Positions 7,169 through 15,964 of a DNA stretch of 39,263 nucleotides are shown piece after piece. Origin of the DNA: JAVVXB01 sp036651815. GTDB taxonomy: Bacteria > Bacillota > Clostridia > Christensenellales > CAG-138. Position 1 is the first letter of the stretch. Every line of letters begins with the position of its first letter. Both the position numbers and the translations under genes were made by a program. The stretch lies in NCBI GenBank assembly GCA_036651815.1, contig JAVVXB010000028.1:1-39263 (forward strand), read 5' to 3'. The notes under the pieces are model-generated. The model was given only the letters and a program-made list of their open reading frames with translations, searched no databases and was not told the DNA's origin.

Positions 7169-8268
7169 AAGAAAAAACTTTTTCCATGAAGCGGCGTGTG
7201 ATTGCCGCCATCTTTACCGACTTGGCCGTATTGGCTGTATTTCTCGTGACTTTTTCCTACTTCCATCATGTGCGCGTCAGGGACAAGGGGCCAACAGCCA
7301 TCCCCTCTGCAGTCGCGCCGACGGGCAATAAACCCGCGCCAACCGTCCCGCCTATGGCCGCTGTTTCCTCCGATGAACCAGTCGCCGCTCAACCAACGCC
7401 GTCCAATGGCGATCTGGAGGATAGCGCAGGCGCTCCATCTGCGGATACCGGTCTGCTGGGCGGCCAATACGTCGATTTGTTTACTGCAGGAGAGGTCGTC
7501 TCCGATGAAACGCACTATCAAAGCGCAAACGTATCCGTTCAGATCGCAGAGCAGCACACCGAAAATGCCACTTATTTTGTCGCCGATATCTATATTAAGG
7601 ATATTACCAGCTTCCGCACGGCCGTAGCGTTGGACTACAAGGAGTTCAACGATAACAATCGTAAAAACTGCATGCAAGTTTCGCAGCTAAGCGAGCTGAC
7701 AAACGCCATTGTCGCCATCTCGGGCGACAACTATGTGTTCCGCAATGCCGGCGTATTGGCTATCCGTAACGGTTTGGAATGGGCGAAGGACATGCCATTC
7801 ACCGATGACATCTGCACGCTGTTCTATGACGGAACAATGGAGACGTTTTCCACAAACTCCTCCGCTGCCTGCAAGCAGTATGTTGAAGCGATCTATGCAA
7901 AAGGCCCCTATCAGGTTTGGTGCTTCGGGCCAAGTCTGCTGGATGAAAACGGTCAACCTCTCACGAGATTCAACAGTTCAGTGAATACACAAAATCCACG
8001 TTCCGCCATTGGCTACTACGAACCCGGTCACTACTGCTTTATTCTCGTGGACGGACGGCAGAAGAACTACTCCATTGGTCTGACGCTACCTGAGTTATCA
8101 CAAGTTTTCCATGACCTCGGCTGCAAGGTCGCCTACAATCTGGATGGTGGAGACACAGTTGCCATGACCTTCGGTCTTGATATGGTCAACCATCCGCAGG
8201 ACACCGTGCCGCGGCCAGTCAGCGATATTGTCTATGTTGGTGAACCGCAGACGAATTTGGAGGGTTGA
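7165..8268 (+). CDS. Phosphodiester glycosidase (NAGPA-domain) family protein
   Basis: This 367-residue protein has an N-terminal membrane anchor (about 12-32), a Pro/Ala-rich linker (about 38-95) and an extracellular domain of the NAGPA/phosphodiester glycosidase family. Key family features are the FRNAGVLAIRNG segment, RSAIGYYEPGHYCFILVDGR and the NLDGGDTVAM motif near residue 328, equivalent to the usual LDGGGS. Members cleave GlcNAc-phosphodiester bonds or act on phosphodiester-linked wall polymers; several are annotated as exopolysaccharide proteins. The ATG overlaps the stop of the glycosyltransferase, so translation is probably coupled. Substrate cannot be deduced. The third Gly of the motif is replaced by Asp (GGD), a mild deviation. 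Confidence 0.85.
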   Translation: MKEKTFSMKRRVIAAIFTDLAVLAVFLVTFSYFHHVRVRDKGPTAIPSAVAPTGNKPAPTVPPMAAVSSDEPVAAQPTPSNGDLEDSAGAPSADTGLLGGQYVDLFTAGEVVSDETHYQSANVSVQIAEQHTENATYFVADIYIKDITSFRTAVALDYKEFNDNNRKNCMQVSQLSELTNAIVAISGDNYVFRNAGVLAIRNGLEWAKDMPFTDDICTLFYDGTMETFSTNSSAACKQYVEAIYAKGPYQVWCFGPSLLDENGQPLTRFNSSVNTQNPRSAIGYYEPGHYCFILVDGRQKNYSIGLTLPELSQVFHDLGCKVAYNLDGGDTVAMTFGLDMVNHPQDTVPRPVSDIVYVGEPQTNLEG

Positions 8269-8272
8269 ATTC

Positions 8273-8515
8273 ATGAAAAAACTATTTCGTGCGGTGCCGC
8301 ACCTGACGATTGTACTGTCGCTGATGACGCTGACGTTCTTCGGCATTGACCGTGTGAACCGCGGGATGGCGTTTATGACCAGTGAACTAAGCAAATGGGT
8401 ATTTGCAATTCTGGCCGTACTGGCCATCGCTTCTTCGGCAGCATTGATTTCCTACGAATGGCGCGAAGACGCGCGCATTGCGCACAAACAGCAGCACATG
8501 CACAACAAGGAATAG
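8273..8515 (+). CDS. Small membrane protein of the envelope operon
   Basis: An 80-residue protein with two predicted membrane helices (about 9-25 and 42-61) and a charged, His-rich tail (REDARIAHKQQHMHNKE). The ATG at 8273 follows TTGGAGGG by about 9 bases and comes four bases after the stop of the phosphodiester glycosidase gene, so it is co-transcribed. I do not recognise a family. An apparent longer frame starting at 8177 is only the overlap with the previous gene. It may assist the membrane-bound glycosyltransferase or the glycosidase. Confidence 0.75.
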   Translation: MKKLFRAVPHLTIVLSLMTLTFFGIDRVNRGMAFMTSELSKWVFAILAVLAIASSAALISYEWREDARIAHKQQHMHNKE

Positions 8516-8664
8516 CGTCAGTGTCATCCGTAAAACAGCCCAGGTCAATTGCGAATCTGTTGCCAATAAAGCGCTATGAAAGGAAGACAGGTGTCGCTAT
8601 GATAGTGAACCTGCCGGCGGATGCTGCTCCGCACTGCGCGATGGCGAGTCATCGATTTCATCCT

Positions 8665-9435
8665 TCACTTGCCACCGCGATATCCAAGCGCTTTAGAAAT
8701 ATCCGCTGCGACGCCTAGTACCAGGTCCTTTGCATGGTTGAATTCCGGGGATACGATCTTGTGGAACATGCTTACAATTGCAAATGAGTATCCGACATTC
8801 CCTGCGGCATCGTAAATAGGCGCAGCAATGGAACACAGACCAATATGGAATTCACTGTTGTCCACCGCATACCCTTGCTTTCGGATTTCTTCCAATTCCA
8901 ACGCCAACTGCTCATAGGTGCGAATCGTATTGGGTGTATACACTTGCATGCCGTGTTCACGCAAAATTCGTTTTACTTCTGAAGCTGCCAGATGCGCAAG
9001 CATGATCTTGCCCTGAACCGTGCAATGAGCGGGTAACCGCGCGCCAACGCGGGATACTACGTGGAATGCGCTGCTGGATTCATTGAATTCAAGAATCAGC
9101 GCTTCCCCCCGGTTCAGCACTGCCAGACAGACCGATTCATTGATTTCAAACGCAATCTGCTGCATGTAGGGTTTCGCAATGTTGATCACGCTGCGTGCAC
9201 TACCGGCGGAGGAGCCTAGCTCAAGTAAGCGCAGTCCAAGCCGATAATGCCCATCCAGATTGGATTGCTCAACAACGTCCTCAGAAGCTAACGTTGAAAG
9301 CAAACGGTAAACAGTGCTTTTTGGTAGTCCTGACTGCGCCGACAGCTCCTGCAAGGATAAAGGTCGACCCGCAGTTTCAAGAAGTGTTAACAGTTCAAAT
9401 GCACGTTTGAGTGATTGTACTTGATCGGACGCCAT
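8665..9435 (-). CDS. IclR-family transcriptional regulator
   Basis: This 256-residue protein has an N-terminal winged helix-turn-helix (about 5-65, with LSLQELSAQSGLPKSTVYRLL) and a C-terminal IclR effector-binding domain (about 78-250). The effector domain includes VCLAVLNRGEALIL, GARLPAHCTVQGK and the QGYAVDNSEFHIGLCSIAAPI segment typical of the family. Length is normal. IclR regulators bind small metabolites and repress or activate adjacent catabolic genes, so the NCS2 permease and amidohydrolase just upstream on the same strand are the likely targets. A terminator at 9502-9527 separates it from the permease, so it is transcribed on its own. The ligand is unknown. Confidence 0.93.
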   Translation of the reverse strand: MASDQVQSLKRAFELLTLLETAGRPLSLQELSAQSGLPKSTVYRLLSTLASEDVVEQSNLDGHYRLGLRLLELGSSAGSARSVINIAKPYMQQIAFEINESVCLAVLNRGEALILEFNESSSAFHVVSRVGARLPAHCTVQGKIMLAHLAASEVKRILREHGMQVYTPNTIRTYEQLALELEEIRKQGYAVDNSEFHIGLCSIAAPIYDAAGNVGYSFAIVSMFHKIVSPEFNHAKDLVLGVAADISKALGYRGGK

Positions 9436-9501
9436 AGCATCGCCCCCATTCGCTTGTTGTATTGTATCCTATTTAGCATGCAAGATTAAAAAACATCAAG
9501 T

Positions 9502-9527
9502 GGGATCCGCCATTTGATGCGGATCCC
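9502..9527 (-). terminator. Intrinsic terminator after the permease gene
   Basis: A perfect 9-bp stem (GGGATCCGC at 9502-9510 with GCGGATCCC at 9519-9527) and 8-base loop is followed on the minus strand after a few bases by a run of T. It ends the amidohydrolase-permease transcript 76 bases after the permease stop. Confidence 0.75.
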
Positions 9528-9602
9528 CAGGATAATCCTTCATTATTTGCACATGATGCTTCCTGTCCATTCTGGCAAGGGCATCCAATCGAGCCCTACA
9601 AA

Positions 9603-10997
9603 TTATTGTTTTCCGTCAAATGTATCATCCTTTATCTGAGGTGTTTTGTCAAGATTCACAATTACTCGTGTAATCAACCCAACGATCAATGCTGCGGCAA
9701 GCGCCGTAATCTCAAACACTGAGCCACCAGTAATTTCGTTATGGCCAAACTTGAACATCAGTCCGCCGATCCCGCAGACTAGGATTGCGCTGACAACATA
9801 TAAGTTCCGGTTGTCACCAAGGTTTACTTGGTGCAGCATATTCAGACCGCTGACGGCAATGAATCCATACAGTGCAATGCATGCGCCGCCCATAACGCAG
9901 AACGGAATGGTCTCAATCAAAGCAACAAACGGTGCGAAAAATGCCAGTGCCATACAACCAACACCTGCCCAAAATATGGAAACAATGGAAGCATTACCCG
10001 TCAACGCAACGCAACCAATGGATTCTCCATAGGTTGTGTTGGCGCATCCACCAAAGAATCCGCCAATGACAGAGCCAACACCATCCCCCACAAGCGTACG
10101 GTGTAGTCCCGGATCTTCGATCAAATCCCGGCCAATAATATAACCGAGGTTTTTATGATCCGAGATATGTTGCGCAAGCTCAACCACGCCGATTGGTGCG
10201 TAAATCAGTGCAATATTCGCAATGGCCACGCCATCAATCGGGTACTGGCCATTTGTACGGATGGCTTGCAGGAAGGTGAATTCCGGCAATGTAAGCACAC
10301 TTGAGAATTGAAACGGCGTAAAGAGCTTCACGAGCGGATCAACATTCAACACCTGCATAACCTCGACGTTGCAAGCTTTCCCTATCAGTGTCACAACTAG
10401 GGCAATCAAATATCCGCCTGCAATGCCGATGATGAATGGAATCAGCTTCATCATCTTTTTTCCTTTAATCGAAACAAGCACGATTAAGAAAAAGGTAATT
10501 AGACCAATTGCAATGGAAACCCAACTATAACTGGCATTGTTGGTCTGCACCCAGCTTGTAGCTGTACCCGAAAGACTCAACCCAATCAAGGCAACAATGG
10601 GTCCAATGATGACCGGCGGCAACAGTCGGTTAACCCAGCCGGAACCAGTAAACTTGACGATCGCTGCAACAATGACATACACAAGACCGGCAAAGCCGCA
10701 GCCGATGATTAGTCCCCAATACCCATAGTTCATGGTGACAGCCGCAGTCATTGCACCAATGAATGTAAAGGAGCTACCGAGGAACACGGGGGATTTTTTC
10801 TTTGTCGCGAAAATATAGAACAATGAGCCAGCCCCAGCACCGAACAGTGCAGCGGATGGATCCATGGAAAGCCCGACACTGCTGATGATCATTGGTACCA
10901 GAATAGTTGCTGCCATAATCGCGATCATCTGCTGAAACGCGAATATCAACGTTTGCGAAAAGCGCGGACGATCTTCGACATCATAGACCAGTTTCAC
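9603..10997 (-). CDS. NCS2 nucleobase permease, uracil type
   Basis: This 464-residue membrane protein belongs to the NCS2/uracil-xanthine permease family. It has about 12-14 hydrophobic helices, the family signature ALFGAGAGSLFY near the start, the region GVVELAQHISDHKNLG and GLHRTLVGDG, and NTTYGES near residue 319. The NTTYGE form is typical of the uracil (UraA/PyrP) branch. It should import a pyrimidine or related base by proton symport. I start it at the GTG at 10997, because GGGAGGTAGC lies just upstream; the frame stays open back to 11117 without a better site. It is downstream of a cytosine-deaminase-like gene and next to an IclR regulator, suggesting uptake of the hydrolase's substrate. 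Confidence 0.9.
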   Translation of the reverse strand: MKLVYDVEDRPRFSQTLIFAFQQMIAIMAATILVPMIISSVGLSMDPSAALFGAGAGSLFYIFATKKKSPVFLGSSFTFIGAMTAAVTMNYGYWGLIIGCGFAGLVYVIVAAIVKFTGSGWVNRLLPPVIIGPIVALIGLSLSGTATSWVQTNNASYSWVSIAIGLITFFLIVLVSIKGKKMMKLIPFIIGIAGGYLIALVVTLIGKACNVEVMQVLNVDPLVKLFTPFQFSSVLTLPEFTFLQAIRTNGQYPIDGVAIANIALIYAPIGVVELAQHISDHKNLGYIIGRDLIEDPGLHRTLVGDGVGSVIGGFFGGCANTTYGESIGCVALTGNASIVSIFWAGVGCMALAFFAPFVALIETIPFCVMGGACIALYGFIAVSGLNMLHQVNLGDNRNLYVVSAILVCGIGGLMFKFGHNEITGGSVFEITALAAALIVGLITRVIVNLDKTPQIKDDTFDGKQ

Positions 10998-11289
10998 TAC
11001 GCTACCTCCCGTTATGCTTTTAATTTTTGGTAAATCTGTCTGAACTTGCATGCCGTAAAGATAAAACCGATGCGATACACGTTGAAATCTGAATGCGTAT
11101 TTGGGGTAAGTGGGCACATATTTCCCAATTTAGAAAGCAACCATTCTTTTACAATTGCTTTTTCATGGGCGAATCGCCCGTATAAACAACGATTTGTCCT
11201 TATATCAACCGTAAGATGTTCTTCTCTGCTCAGCTCCTTTCGAACCGCACGTTTTTTTTGCAGATATGCGCCTTCAATGAAACCCGATT

Positions 11290-12531
11290 TTACAGCAGCG
11301 TTGCCTTTCGTTCGAACGATGCGATGACCTTGCCAGCCTTCAATATATAGGGGCGGCTTGCACGCGTGCGCAGGGCTTCCTGGACATTTGGTGCGTCTAT
11401 CAGGTTCATATCCGCAACATTTCCAACTTCGATGCCATACTTTTCGTCCGGATCAAAGATGCGCGCGGAGTTCTTCGTAATCATATCAAACATAATCCTT
11501 GCGGTATCCGGCGTATTATATTGCGCCGTGTATGCGCCGACCAAGCCATAATCAAGCGGATCACCCGTGCCATAAAGATGAAATCCATCACAGATGGTAT
11601 CCTGCGCGGTTGCGACATTGATGCCCATATCAACCATTTCCCGAATGCGCGTTACGCCGCGGGTACGTGGTTCAGGATCAATGCCCATAATTGCCAGAAC
11701 TTGCGTATTGGTGCAAACGTTCACATCTGCCTCTTTCAACATTTTCATCACTTTGATTGCATGCGACTGATTTTGATAGGTGATAGAGGTGCAATGTCCG
11801 CCGGTAACGCGACCGCCCCAGCCTACCTGTTTTGTTAACCAGGCTGTATATTCGAGTGAGCGGTCAAACATATCTTTGGACTGGTCAATGTGCATATCAA
11901 TGAGGCATCCATATTTCTCTGCGATTTGGAACACAAAATCCACATGTTTGAACTTATGCTCATCTAACCACTCTGCCGCCGGCATACCGCCCGCAATATT
12001 TGCACCCATCTCCATGGCTTCCCACATGAGTTTTTGCGAGCCGGGGTTGCAGTAGATACCCTCCTGCGGAAACGCAACGACTTGCAAGTCGCAGATATCT
12101 TCTGTTGCTTCCTTGGCGGCAAGAACGCCCTGCAACGCCACGAGCTTTGGATCCAGATTGCTGATATCGACATTCGTGCGGAGCTTTGTCGTGCCATACA
12201 TGACGCACTCCCGGATGGCGCGAATGGCACGGTTCTGCACATCCTCCACCGTATAATTCCGAATGCGGTCATGCATGATTTGAATAGAATCCTCGAGCGT
12301 TTCCGAGCTGTCCGCTCTGCCATTCTGTGATGTATAGACCTTGTCAAAATGCATGTGTGGGTTAACAAAGGTTGGCGTGGCCAGCATTTCATTTGCATTT
12401 ATCACTTTACAGTTGGCTAAGTTCGCCGCATCGATGTGAGGTGCAATTTTTTGATATACGCCATTGTCATCAATCAGAATATCTTGGTTTACACTTTTGT
12501 CTAACAGATGAGCATTTTGGATGAGTAACAT
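11290..12531 (-). CDS. Cytosine deaminase-like metal-dependent amidohydrolase
   Basis: This 413-residue protein has the amidohydrolase TIM-barrel layout of the CodA/AtzC group. Metal ligands are visible: HMH (His59, His61), His214 in DMHIDQ, His246 in GGHCTS and Asp311 in TAQD. These positions match E. coli CodA closely by eye. However, the catalytic Glu217 of CodA (HCDE) is Gln217 here (HIDQ), so ordinary cytosine deamination is doubtful and another ring or amide substrate is possible. The ATG at 12531 follows GGAGGGAG. It is the first gene of an operon with the NCS2 permease, about 290 bases downstream; that gap shows only a short GGGCGA palindrome at 11168-11180. Confidence 0.85.
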   Translation of the reverse strand: MLLIQNAHLLDKSVNQDILIDDNGVYQKIAPHIDAANLANCKVINANEMLATPTFVNPHMHFDKVYTSQNGRADSSETLEDSIQIMHDRIRNYTVEDVQNRAIRAIRECVMYGTTKLRTNVDISNLDPKLVALQGVLAAKEATEDICDLQVVAFPQEGIYCNPGSQKLMWEAMEMGANIAGGMPAAEWLDEHKFKHVDFVFQIAEKYGCLIDMHIDQSKDMFDRSLEYTAWLTKQVGWGGRVTGGHCTSITYQNQSHAIKVMKMLKEADVNVCTNTQVLAIMGIDPEPRTRGVTRIREMVDMGINVATAQDTICDGFHLYGTGDPLDYGLVGAYTAQYNTPDTARIMFDMITKNSARIFDPDEKYGIEVGNVADMNLIDAPNVQEALRTRASRPYILKAGKVIASFERKATLL

Positions 12532-12583
12532 GTCGTCTCCCTCCTGCAAAAAACGATAGAATTGTCATTTGGAATTTATCTTT

Positions 12584-12612
12584 AGTATAGTACGCAAAAA
12601 ATGGAATCACAA
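12584..12612 (-). promoter_or_regulatory. Sigma-A-type promoter of the amidohydrolase-permease operon
   Basis: On the minus strand TTGTGA (12607-12612), 17 bases and TATACT (12584-12589) lie about 53 bases upstream of the ATG at 12531. Confidence 0.55.
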
Positions 12613-13140
12613 TTGCTTGTGTTCCGCATCGTGAAATGATTATCCCGATATATCGTTGTTTCTTTGCAAATTGTAAATTTGTTATTCCGAAACATGGGCA
12701 ATGAAATGATATAAATAGTGGAATGAGTCAGTCAATCCCGCACAATTCTAAACATAAGCAGCATATGTGAAGCATGATCATCCTTCATTCTTATCGTTTG
12801 AAATTGCAACTTTAGTCTGTATTTTTTTTGAAATGCCTTACTCCTTTTTCTCTATCCCTATGTTTCGTGAACGTCTAAATAAATGCCATGTTTTTTCAAA
12901 CCTTGCAAATTCACCATTTGATATCTATGACATTGAAGCAAGTATACCTGCGGTTTTTCTTTATCTTCTTTGTGATTGTGGAAATCTCATTGTACTCATT
13001 AATAAACATATTTTTTTACAGAGATGCCAATGGCTGTATTGTTGTGCACCTGTTTCCTGTTTTTCCAAGCGATCCCGCGACAGACTGCAAAAAAACAGGG
13101 CATGCTAACATCTATGCGAAACAAATTCGCAAATGAGTAT
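12613..13140. other. AT-rich intergenic region without a convincing gene
   Basis: About 530 bases between the divergent amidohydrolase operon and the small-gene pair. Open frames exist (for example 12767-13108 on the plus strand) but lack ribosome binding sites and have unnatural composition. A GATATAAAT near 12709 might be a -10 box for the plus-strand genes, without a clear -35. Confidence 0.5.
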
Positions 13141-13160
13141 GTGAAAGGAGACCACAAAAA

Positions 13161-13280
13161 ATGACGTTCAACGATCAGCAGAACAAACAGTCCGAGCAAA
13201 ACAAGCAGAAGAATCAGCAGAATCAGCCGAATCAGCAAAAGGACAAGCAGAAGCAACAGGACGACTCCTATCAGTTCTAA
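13161..13280 (+). CDS. 39-residue Gln/Asn/Lys-rich small protein
   Basis: A short open frame begins with ATG at 13161 after GAAAGGAGACC, an excellent ribosome binding site, and ends at 13280. The product is extremely rich in Gln, Asn and Lys (for example NQQNQPNQQKDKQKQQDD) and ends DSYQF. It is fully hydrophilic and probably disordered. The composition recalls gamma-type small acid-soluble spore proteins, but there is no convincing SASP repeat and I do not claim that identity. It is followed 12 bases later by another small gene with a good ribosome binding site, so the two form a mini-operon. Confidence 0.65.
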   Translation: MTFNDQQNKQSEQNKQKNQQNQPNQQKDKQKQQDDSYQF

Positions 13281-13292
13281 TGGAGGTGCCGC

Positions 13293-13445
13293 ATGCTGAA
13301 CGCGAAAAGACTCCGTGTGAAACGTGTAGCCCAGGTACTGCCCAAACAGAGCGATGTGGAGCATATTCCATCGGATGTGCTTGGCAGTTACACGGGTTGC
13401 GCAATGGACGGTGACCGACCGATTCAGGACGCGGACGACCTGTAA
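13293..13445 (+). CDS. 50-residue small protein of unknown function
   Basis: The ATG at 13293 follows TGGAGGTGCC. The product is MLNAKRLRVKRVAQVLPKQS at its basic N-terminus and has an acidic C-terminus with DVLGSYTG and ending PIQDADDL. It contains a single Cys and no signal peptide or membrane helix. The split between basic start and acidic end, and the regular spacing behind the Gln-rich gene at 13161, argue that it is a real gene. The family is unknown to me. A hairpin terminator follows at 13464-13500. Confidence 0.65.
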   Translation: MLNAKRLRVKRVAQVLPKQSDVEHIPSDVLGSYTGCAMDGDRPIQDADDL

Positions 13446-13463
13446 CACAACCGCGAAAAGCAA

Positions 13464-13500
13464 GCCCAGTGCGCAGACGCAATCTGCCTGTACACTGGGC
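13464..13500. terminator. Bidirectional hairpin terminator
   Basis: GCCCAGTG (13464-13471) pairs with CACTGGGC (13493-13500), with an inner CAGA/TCTG stem. It lies 18 bases after the small-gene stop on the plus strand. On the minus strand it follows the URO-D gene and is trailed by TTGCTTTT. Confidence 0.65.
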
Positions 13501-13629
13501 CTTGCAAACATTCGATATGTATGGACGCCACAGATTGTTTCAATGGCTCATCAGGATGGATTTATAGACACGAAGATTGTTTTAAATGCGTCGTATAGTG
13601 CCGGATCGTTCTCTTTAGCACCTGCAGAA

Positions 13630-14781
13630 TTACAGTGCATAGCGCCCAGCTTGTTTGGCTGCTTCAATCATTGCCTGTACGTTTATTTTTGGCGTATCCG
13701 TCTCCAAATAATCCGAGGCCGCAAATATATAATGTCCACCGGGTTTTCCGATGGAAACTGTTTCCTCCGTACGACGGCGCACCTCTTCTGGCGTAGCCGT
13801 TTTGAGGAAGTCAACCTGGTCCAGCGTGCCGCAGAGGATCAATGAATCGCCAAAGAACGCCTTGGCAGTAGCCAAGTCATTGTCTCCCTGTCTAGGCATG
13901 GCGACCGTCTCCCATACGGAAATTCCCATCTTTTTGTAGCAAGGATACAGATTTTTTGCACGCCCGCAATTATGGTACACCGTAGGTAGATCGGCTGCTT
14001 TGGCAACATCCAGCACCCTTTGCTCATAGGGCATAACGCAATTCGTAAAGAATTGCTCGCCCATCAGCGCGCCATTGGCAATATTACCCTGGATACCCAT
14101 GCAATCAAAATCGCTTTTTGTAAACAGATCGCAATGCTCCACGCAAAGCTGTGTAAACAGCCGAATATATGCATCATAATAATCCGGATCAGCTAGTGCA
14201 TCTACCATCATATCCTGCACGTTGATATAGCGGGACACCAAATTGTAAACAGACGAAATCGACCATGGCACGGTAACACCCCTGCTTCCGATGGCCTGCT
14301 TTGCAAACGCGGAATAAGCAAGAAACTCCTCCCGATACGCTGCATCCATGGGCGGCATGTACCTGCGAAACGCTGCGAAATCATCCGCATCCTCAATCAA
14401 ATATTTCGCTGTGGAAAAATGCGTACCGCCAAGCTTATCCGGCTCATAGGGTGCAGCCTCCACCTGCGTCAGCGTGCGCGTGGGTGTAACGATGGTTTGG
14501 TAACGTTTAAAAACACCGTTCTCCACCTCCGTCCGTATAGTAACCGCCCAATTGGGTGCGCTGTGCAGCATGGCCGCCGGCGTATCGTAGCGGTTGATGC
14601 GCGCCATCAGATCGAAATCCAACGCATCCGCACAAGCTTTTCCGTCCAATAGGCGATCTGTCTCGGTTTTATGGAGAAAATACGACAGATAGGTTTCCTG
14701 AACAAAGGGGCTGACCGGCACCCGATCTGGGATGCCGCCATGCAGCACGCACAGCAGACGTTCACGCGGTGTCATAGACAT
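13630..14781 (-). CDS. Uroporphyrinogen decarboxylase-fold protein (URO-D family), gene 1
   Basis: This 383-residue protein belongs to the URO-D/MtaA superfamily. It starts with the typical MTPRERLLCVLHGGIPDRVPV segment and has a TIM-barrel-like length. It carries the H-x-C-G motif (His270-Asn-Cys272) used for zinc binding in corrinoid-dependent methyltransferases. The third Cys expected about 76 residues later is absent, where GHYIFAAS is found instead. True heme-pathway URO-D enzymes have other signatures and this is unlikely to be one. The ATG at 14781 lies 4 bases after the stop of the upstream gene, whose end (GGAGG) serves as the ribosome binding site. A longer frame from 14868 overlaps that gene and is not preferred. 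The substrate is unknown. Confidence 0.85.
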   Translation of the reverse strand: MSMTPRERLLCVLHGGIPDRVPVSPFVQETYLSYFLHKTETDRLLDGKACADALDFDLMARINRYDTPAAMLHSAPNWAVTIRTEVENGVFKRYQTIVTPTRTLTQVEAAPYEPDKLGGTHFSTAKYLIEDADDFAAFRRYMPPMDAAYREEFLAYSAFAKQAIGSRGVTVPWSISSVYNLVSRYINVQDMMVDALADPDYYDAYIRLFTQLCVEHCDLFTKSDFDCMGIQGNIANGALMGEQFFTNCVMPYEQRVLDVAKAADLPTVYHNCGRAKNLYPCYKKMGISVWETVAMPRQGDNDLATAKAFFGDSLILCGTLDQVDFLKTATPEEVRRRTEETVSIGKPGGHYIFAASDYLETDTPKINVQAMIEAAKQAGRYAL

Positions 14782-14785
14782 TTTT

Positions 14786-15880
14786 TCATAAACCTCCATC
14801 CGTTTTCCGGCAGAAAGCGCCGGGATATTCAGCAGGTATTCCATTTTTGCAGGCAGTAAGGAATGCAAGGATGTGTTCCTCCGGCACGTTTGCGTCGATG
14901 CCCACGCAGGAAATCGTCAGTTTGCCCTCCTCTGCCTTACCGATACGCAGAAGCTTCTGAACCATCGCCACAATTTGCTCAGGCGTATCGCTCATCAAAT
15001 TAACGGCAGAATAGCGGGCGTTTAACAGGAGTGTAGGAAAGCATTTGCGCACATAATCAAGATTGCTCCCAGCACCCACTTCCGCAAAGGTAAGGTTTGG
15101 TACCTTGCTATAGCCATTGCAAACGTGCTCCATGGTCTTTCCACAGTGGTGGATGCCAAAGAACGGAAATGCTTTTGCTAATTCCGTATCACAAGGCAGC
15201 AAAAATTCCTCATAAATAGCATTGGAAACCATTTCTACCGAACAGTTTGAAGTGAGATAACACTCTGGCTGTATCTGCCGGACAATGGCAGTTACCCCAC
15301 CTGAAATATCCGGGCAAAGCGAATAGCACCGTCTGCCAACATCGATTGAAAGCTTGGTAAGCTGTGCAAGAAGCGCATTCATTTCGTCTGGTTCGCTATA
15401 ATACGCAAGGAACAGTTCCTGTCCCATTAGATCCAGTGCGATGTTCTGCACCCCCTGCAAGTTTAGATAGGGTTCCACGCGACCGTAATGTTCCAGTAGC
15501 CAGTCAATCTGCTTTTGAACGCGCGCCCAGACGGGGTCGTCATCCAAGTCCGGTGCGCAAAGCCGGCCAACTGCCTCCACATCTAAATTTTTACACTTAA
15601 CTTGTGGGGAGTTGTCGGGCTGATAGACGATTTGGCAACCCATGATTTCCGAAAGCAGATAGCCGGCCGCCAACAGATCCGTGCCAATGAGCGGACGTGG
15701 TTGCGGGCTCTTTTCACCAATGCCATAGGCACCAAAGTGATCGTACAGACAGCGGCGCATCCGTATGTCACAGTCGATGCGATATCGGGGATCGTCAAAG
15801 AACGGTTGAGAAAAATCAATTCCCCCATATTTATGCCACCATGTTGGATGAAATGTAATATCAAACGGTACCGTTGTCAT
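14786..15880 (-). CDS. URO-D/methyltransferase-fold protein, gene 2
   Basis: This protein of about 364 residues also belongs to the URO-D superfamily. It has HHCGKTMEH (His244, Cys246) and a later SCVGID Cys325, so it keeps the H-x-C-Xn-C pattern of the zinc site in methylcobamide-dependent methyltransferases such as MtaA/MtbA. I choose the ATG at 15880 with AAAGGATG about 12 bases upstream; in-frame starts at 15907 and 15925 are possible. It is the first gene of a two-gene operon with the URO-D gene at 13630. The operon has a near-perfect promoter at 15965-15993 flanked by two operator-like sites, and a LacI regulator lies just upstream. No corrinoid protein is encoded nearby, so the methyl-transfer idea is only inference from the motif. 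Confidence 0.83.
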   Translation of the reverse strand: MTTVPFDITFHPTWWHKYGGIDFSQPFFDDPRYRIDCDIRMRRCLYDHFGAYGIGEKSPQPRPLIGTDLLAAGYLLSEIMGCQIVYQPDNSPQVKCKNLDVEAVGRLCAPDLDDDPVWARVQKQIDWLLEHYGRVEPYLNLQGVQNIALDLMGQELFLAYYSEPDEMNALLAQLTKLSIDVGRRCYSLCPDISGGVTAIVRQIQPECYLTSNCSVEMVSNAIYEEFLLPCDTELAKAFPFFGIHHCGKTMEHVCNGYSKVPNLTFAEVGAGSNLDYVRKCFPTLLLNARYSAVNLMSDTPEQIVAMVQKLLRIGKAEEGKLTISCVGIDANVPEEHILAFLTACKNGIPAEYPGAFCRKTDGGL

Positions 15881-15939
15881 GCAATGATCGCATCCTTTTT
15901 TAAACATACGCGCAACTTGCGTCAATTTTTAATATTCAA

Positions 15940-15953
15940 GATAAACGTTTTTC
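15940..15953 (-). promoter_or_regulatory. Operator-like site downstream of the URO-D promoter
   Basis: On the minus strand this reads GAAAAACGTTTATC, a CG-centred site like those bound by LacI-family regulators. The core GAAAAACG(T/A)TTA is repeated at 16012-16023. The LacI gene at 16158-17216 is the obvious candidate to bind both. Confidence 0.5.
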
Positions 15954-15964
15954 TATCTGTATTT

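Noticed and set aside
10998..11117. A 40-residue N-terminal extension of the permease to a GTG at 11117
   Set aside because: GGGAGG directly before the GTG at 10997 and the family's normal N-terminus support the shorter form.
11001..11289. A purine-type riboswitch before the NCS2 permease gene
   Set aside because: The conserved purine-aptamer core sequences could not be found; only a short GGGCGA palindrome is present.
12767..13108. A 113-codon plus-strand frame in the intergenic gap
   Set aside because: No ribosome binding site, unnatural Cys/Phe-rich composition, no resemblance to known proteins.
13540..13644. A 29-codon minus-strand frame overlapping the URO-D stop, ending VSINPS
   Set aside because: It reads protein-like but has no convincing ribosome binding site and no recognisable family; too short to support.
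13354..13845. A 163-codon plus-strand open frame overlapping the small gene and the URO-D gene
   Set aside because: No ribosome binding site; it runs through a terminator and antisense to the well-supported URO-D gene.
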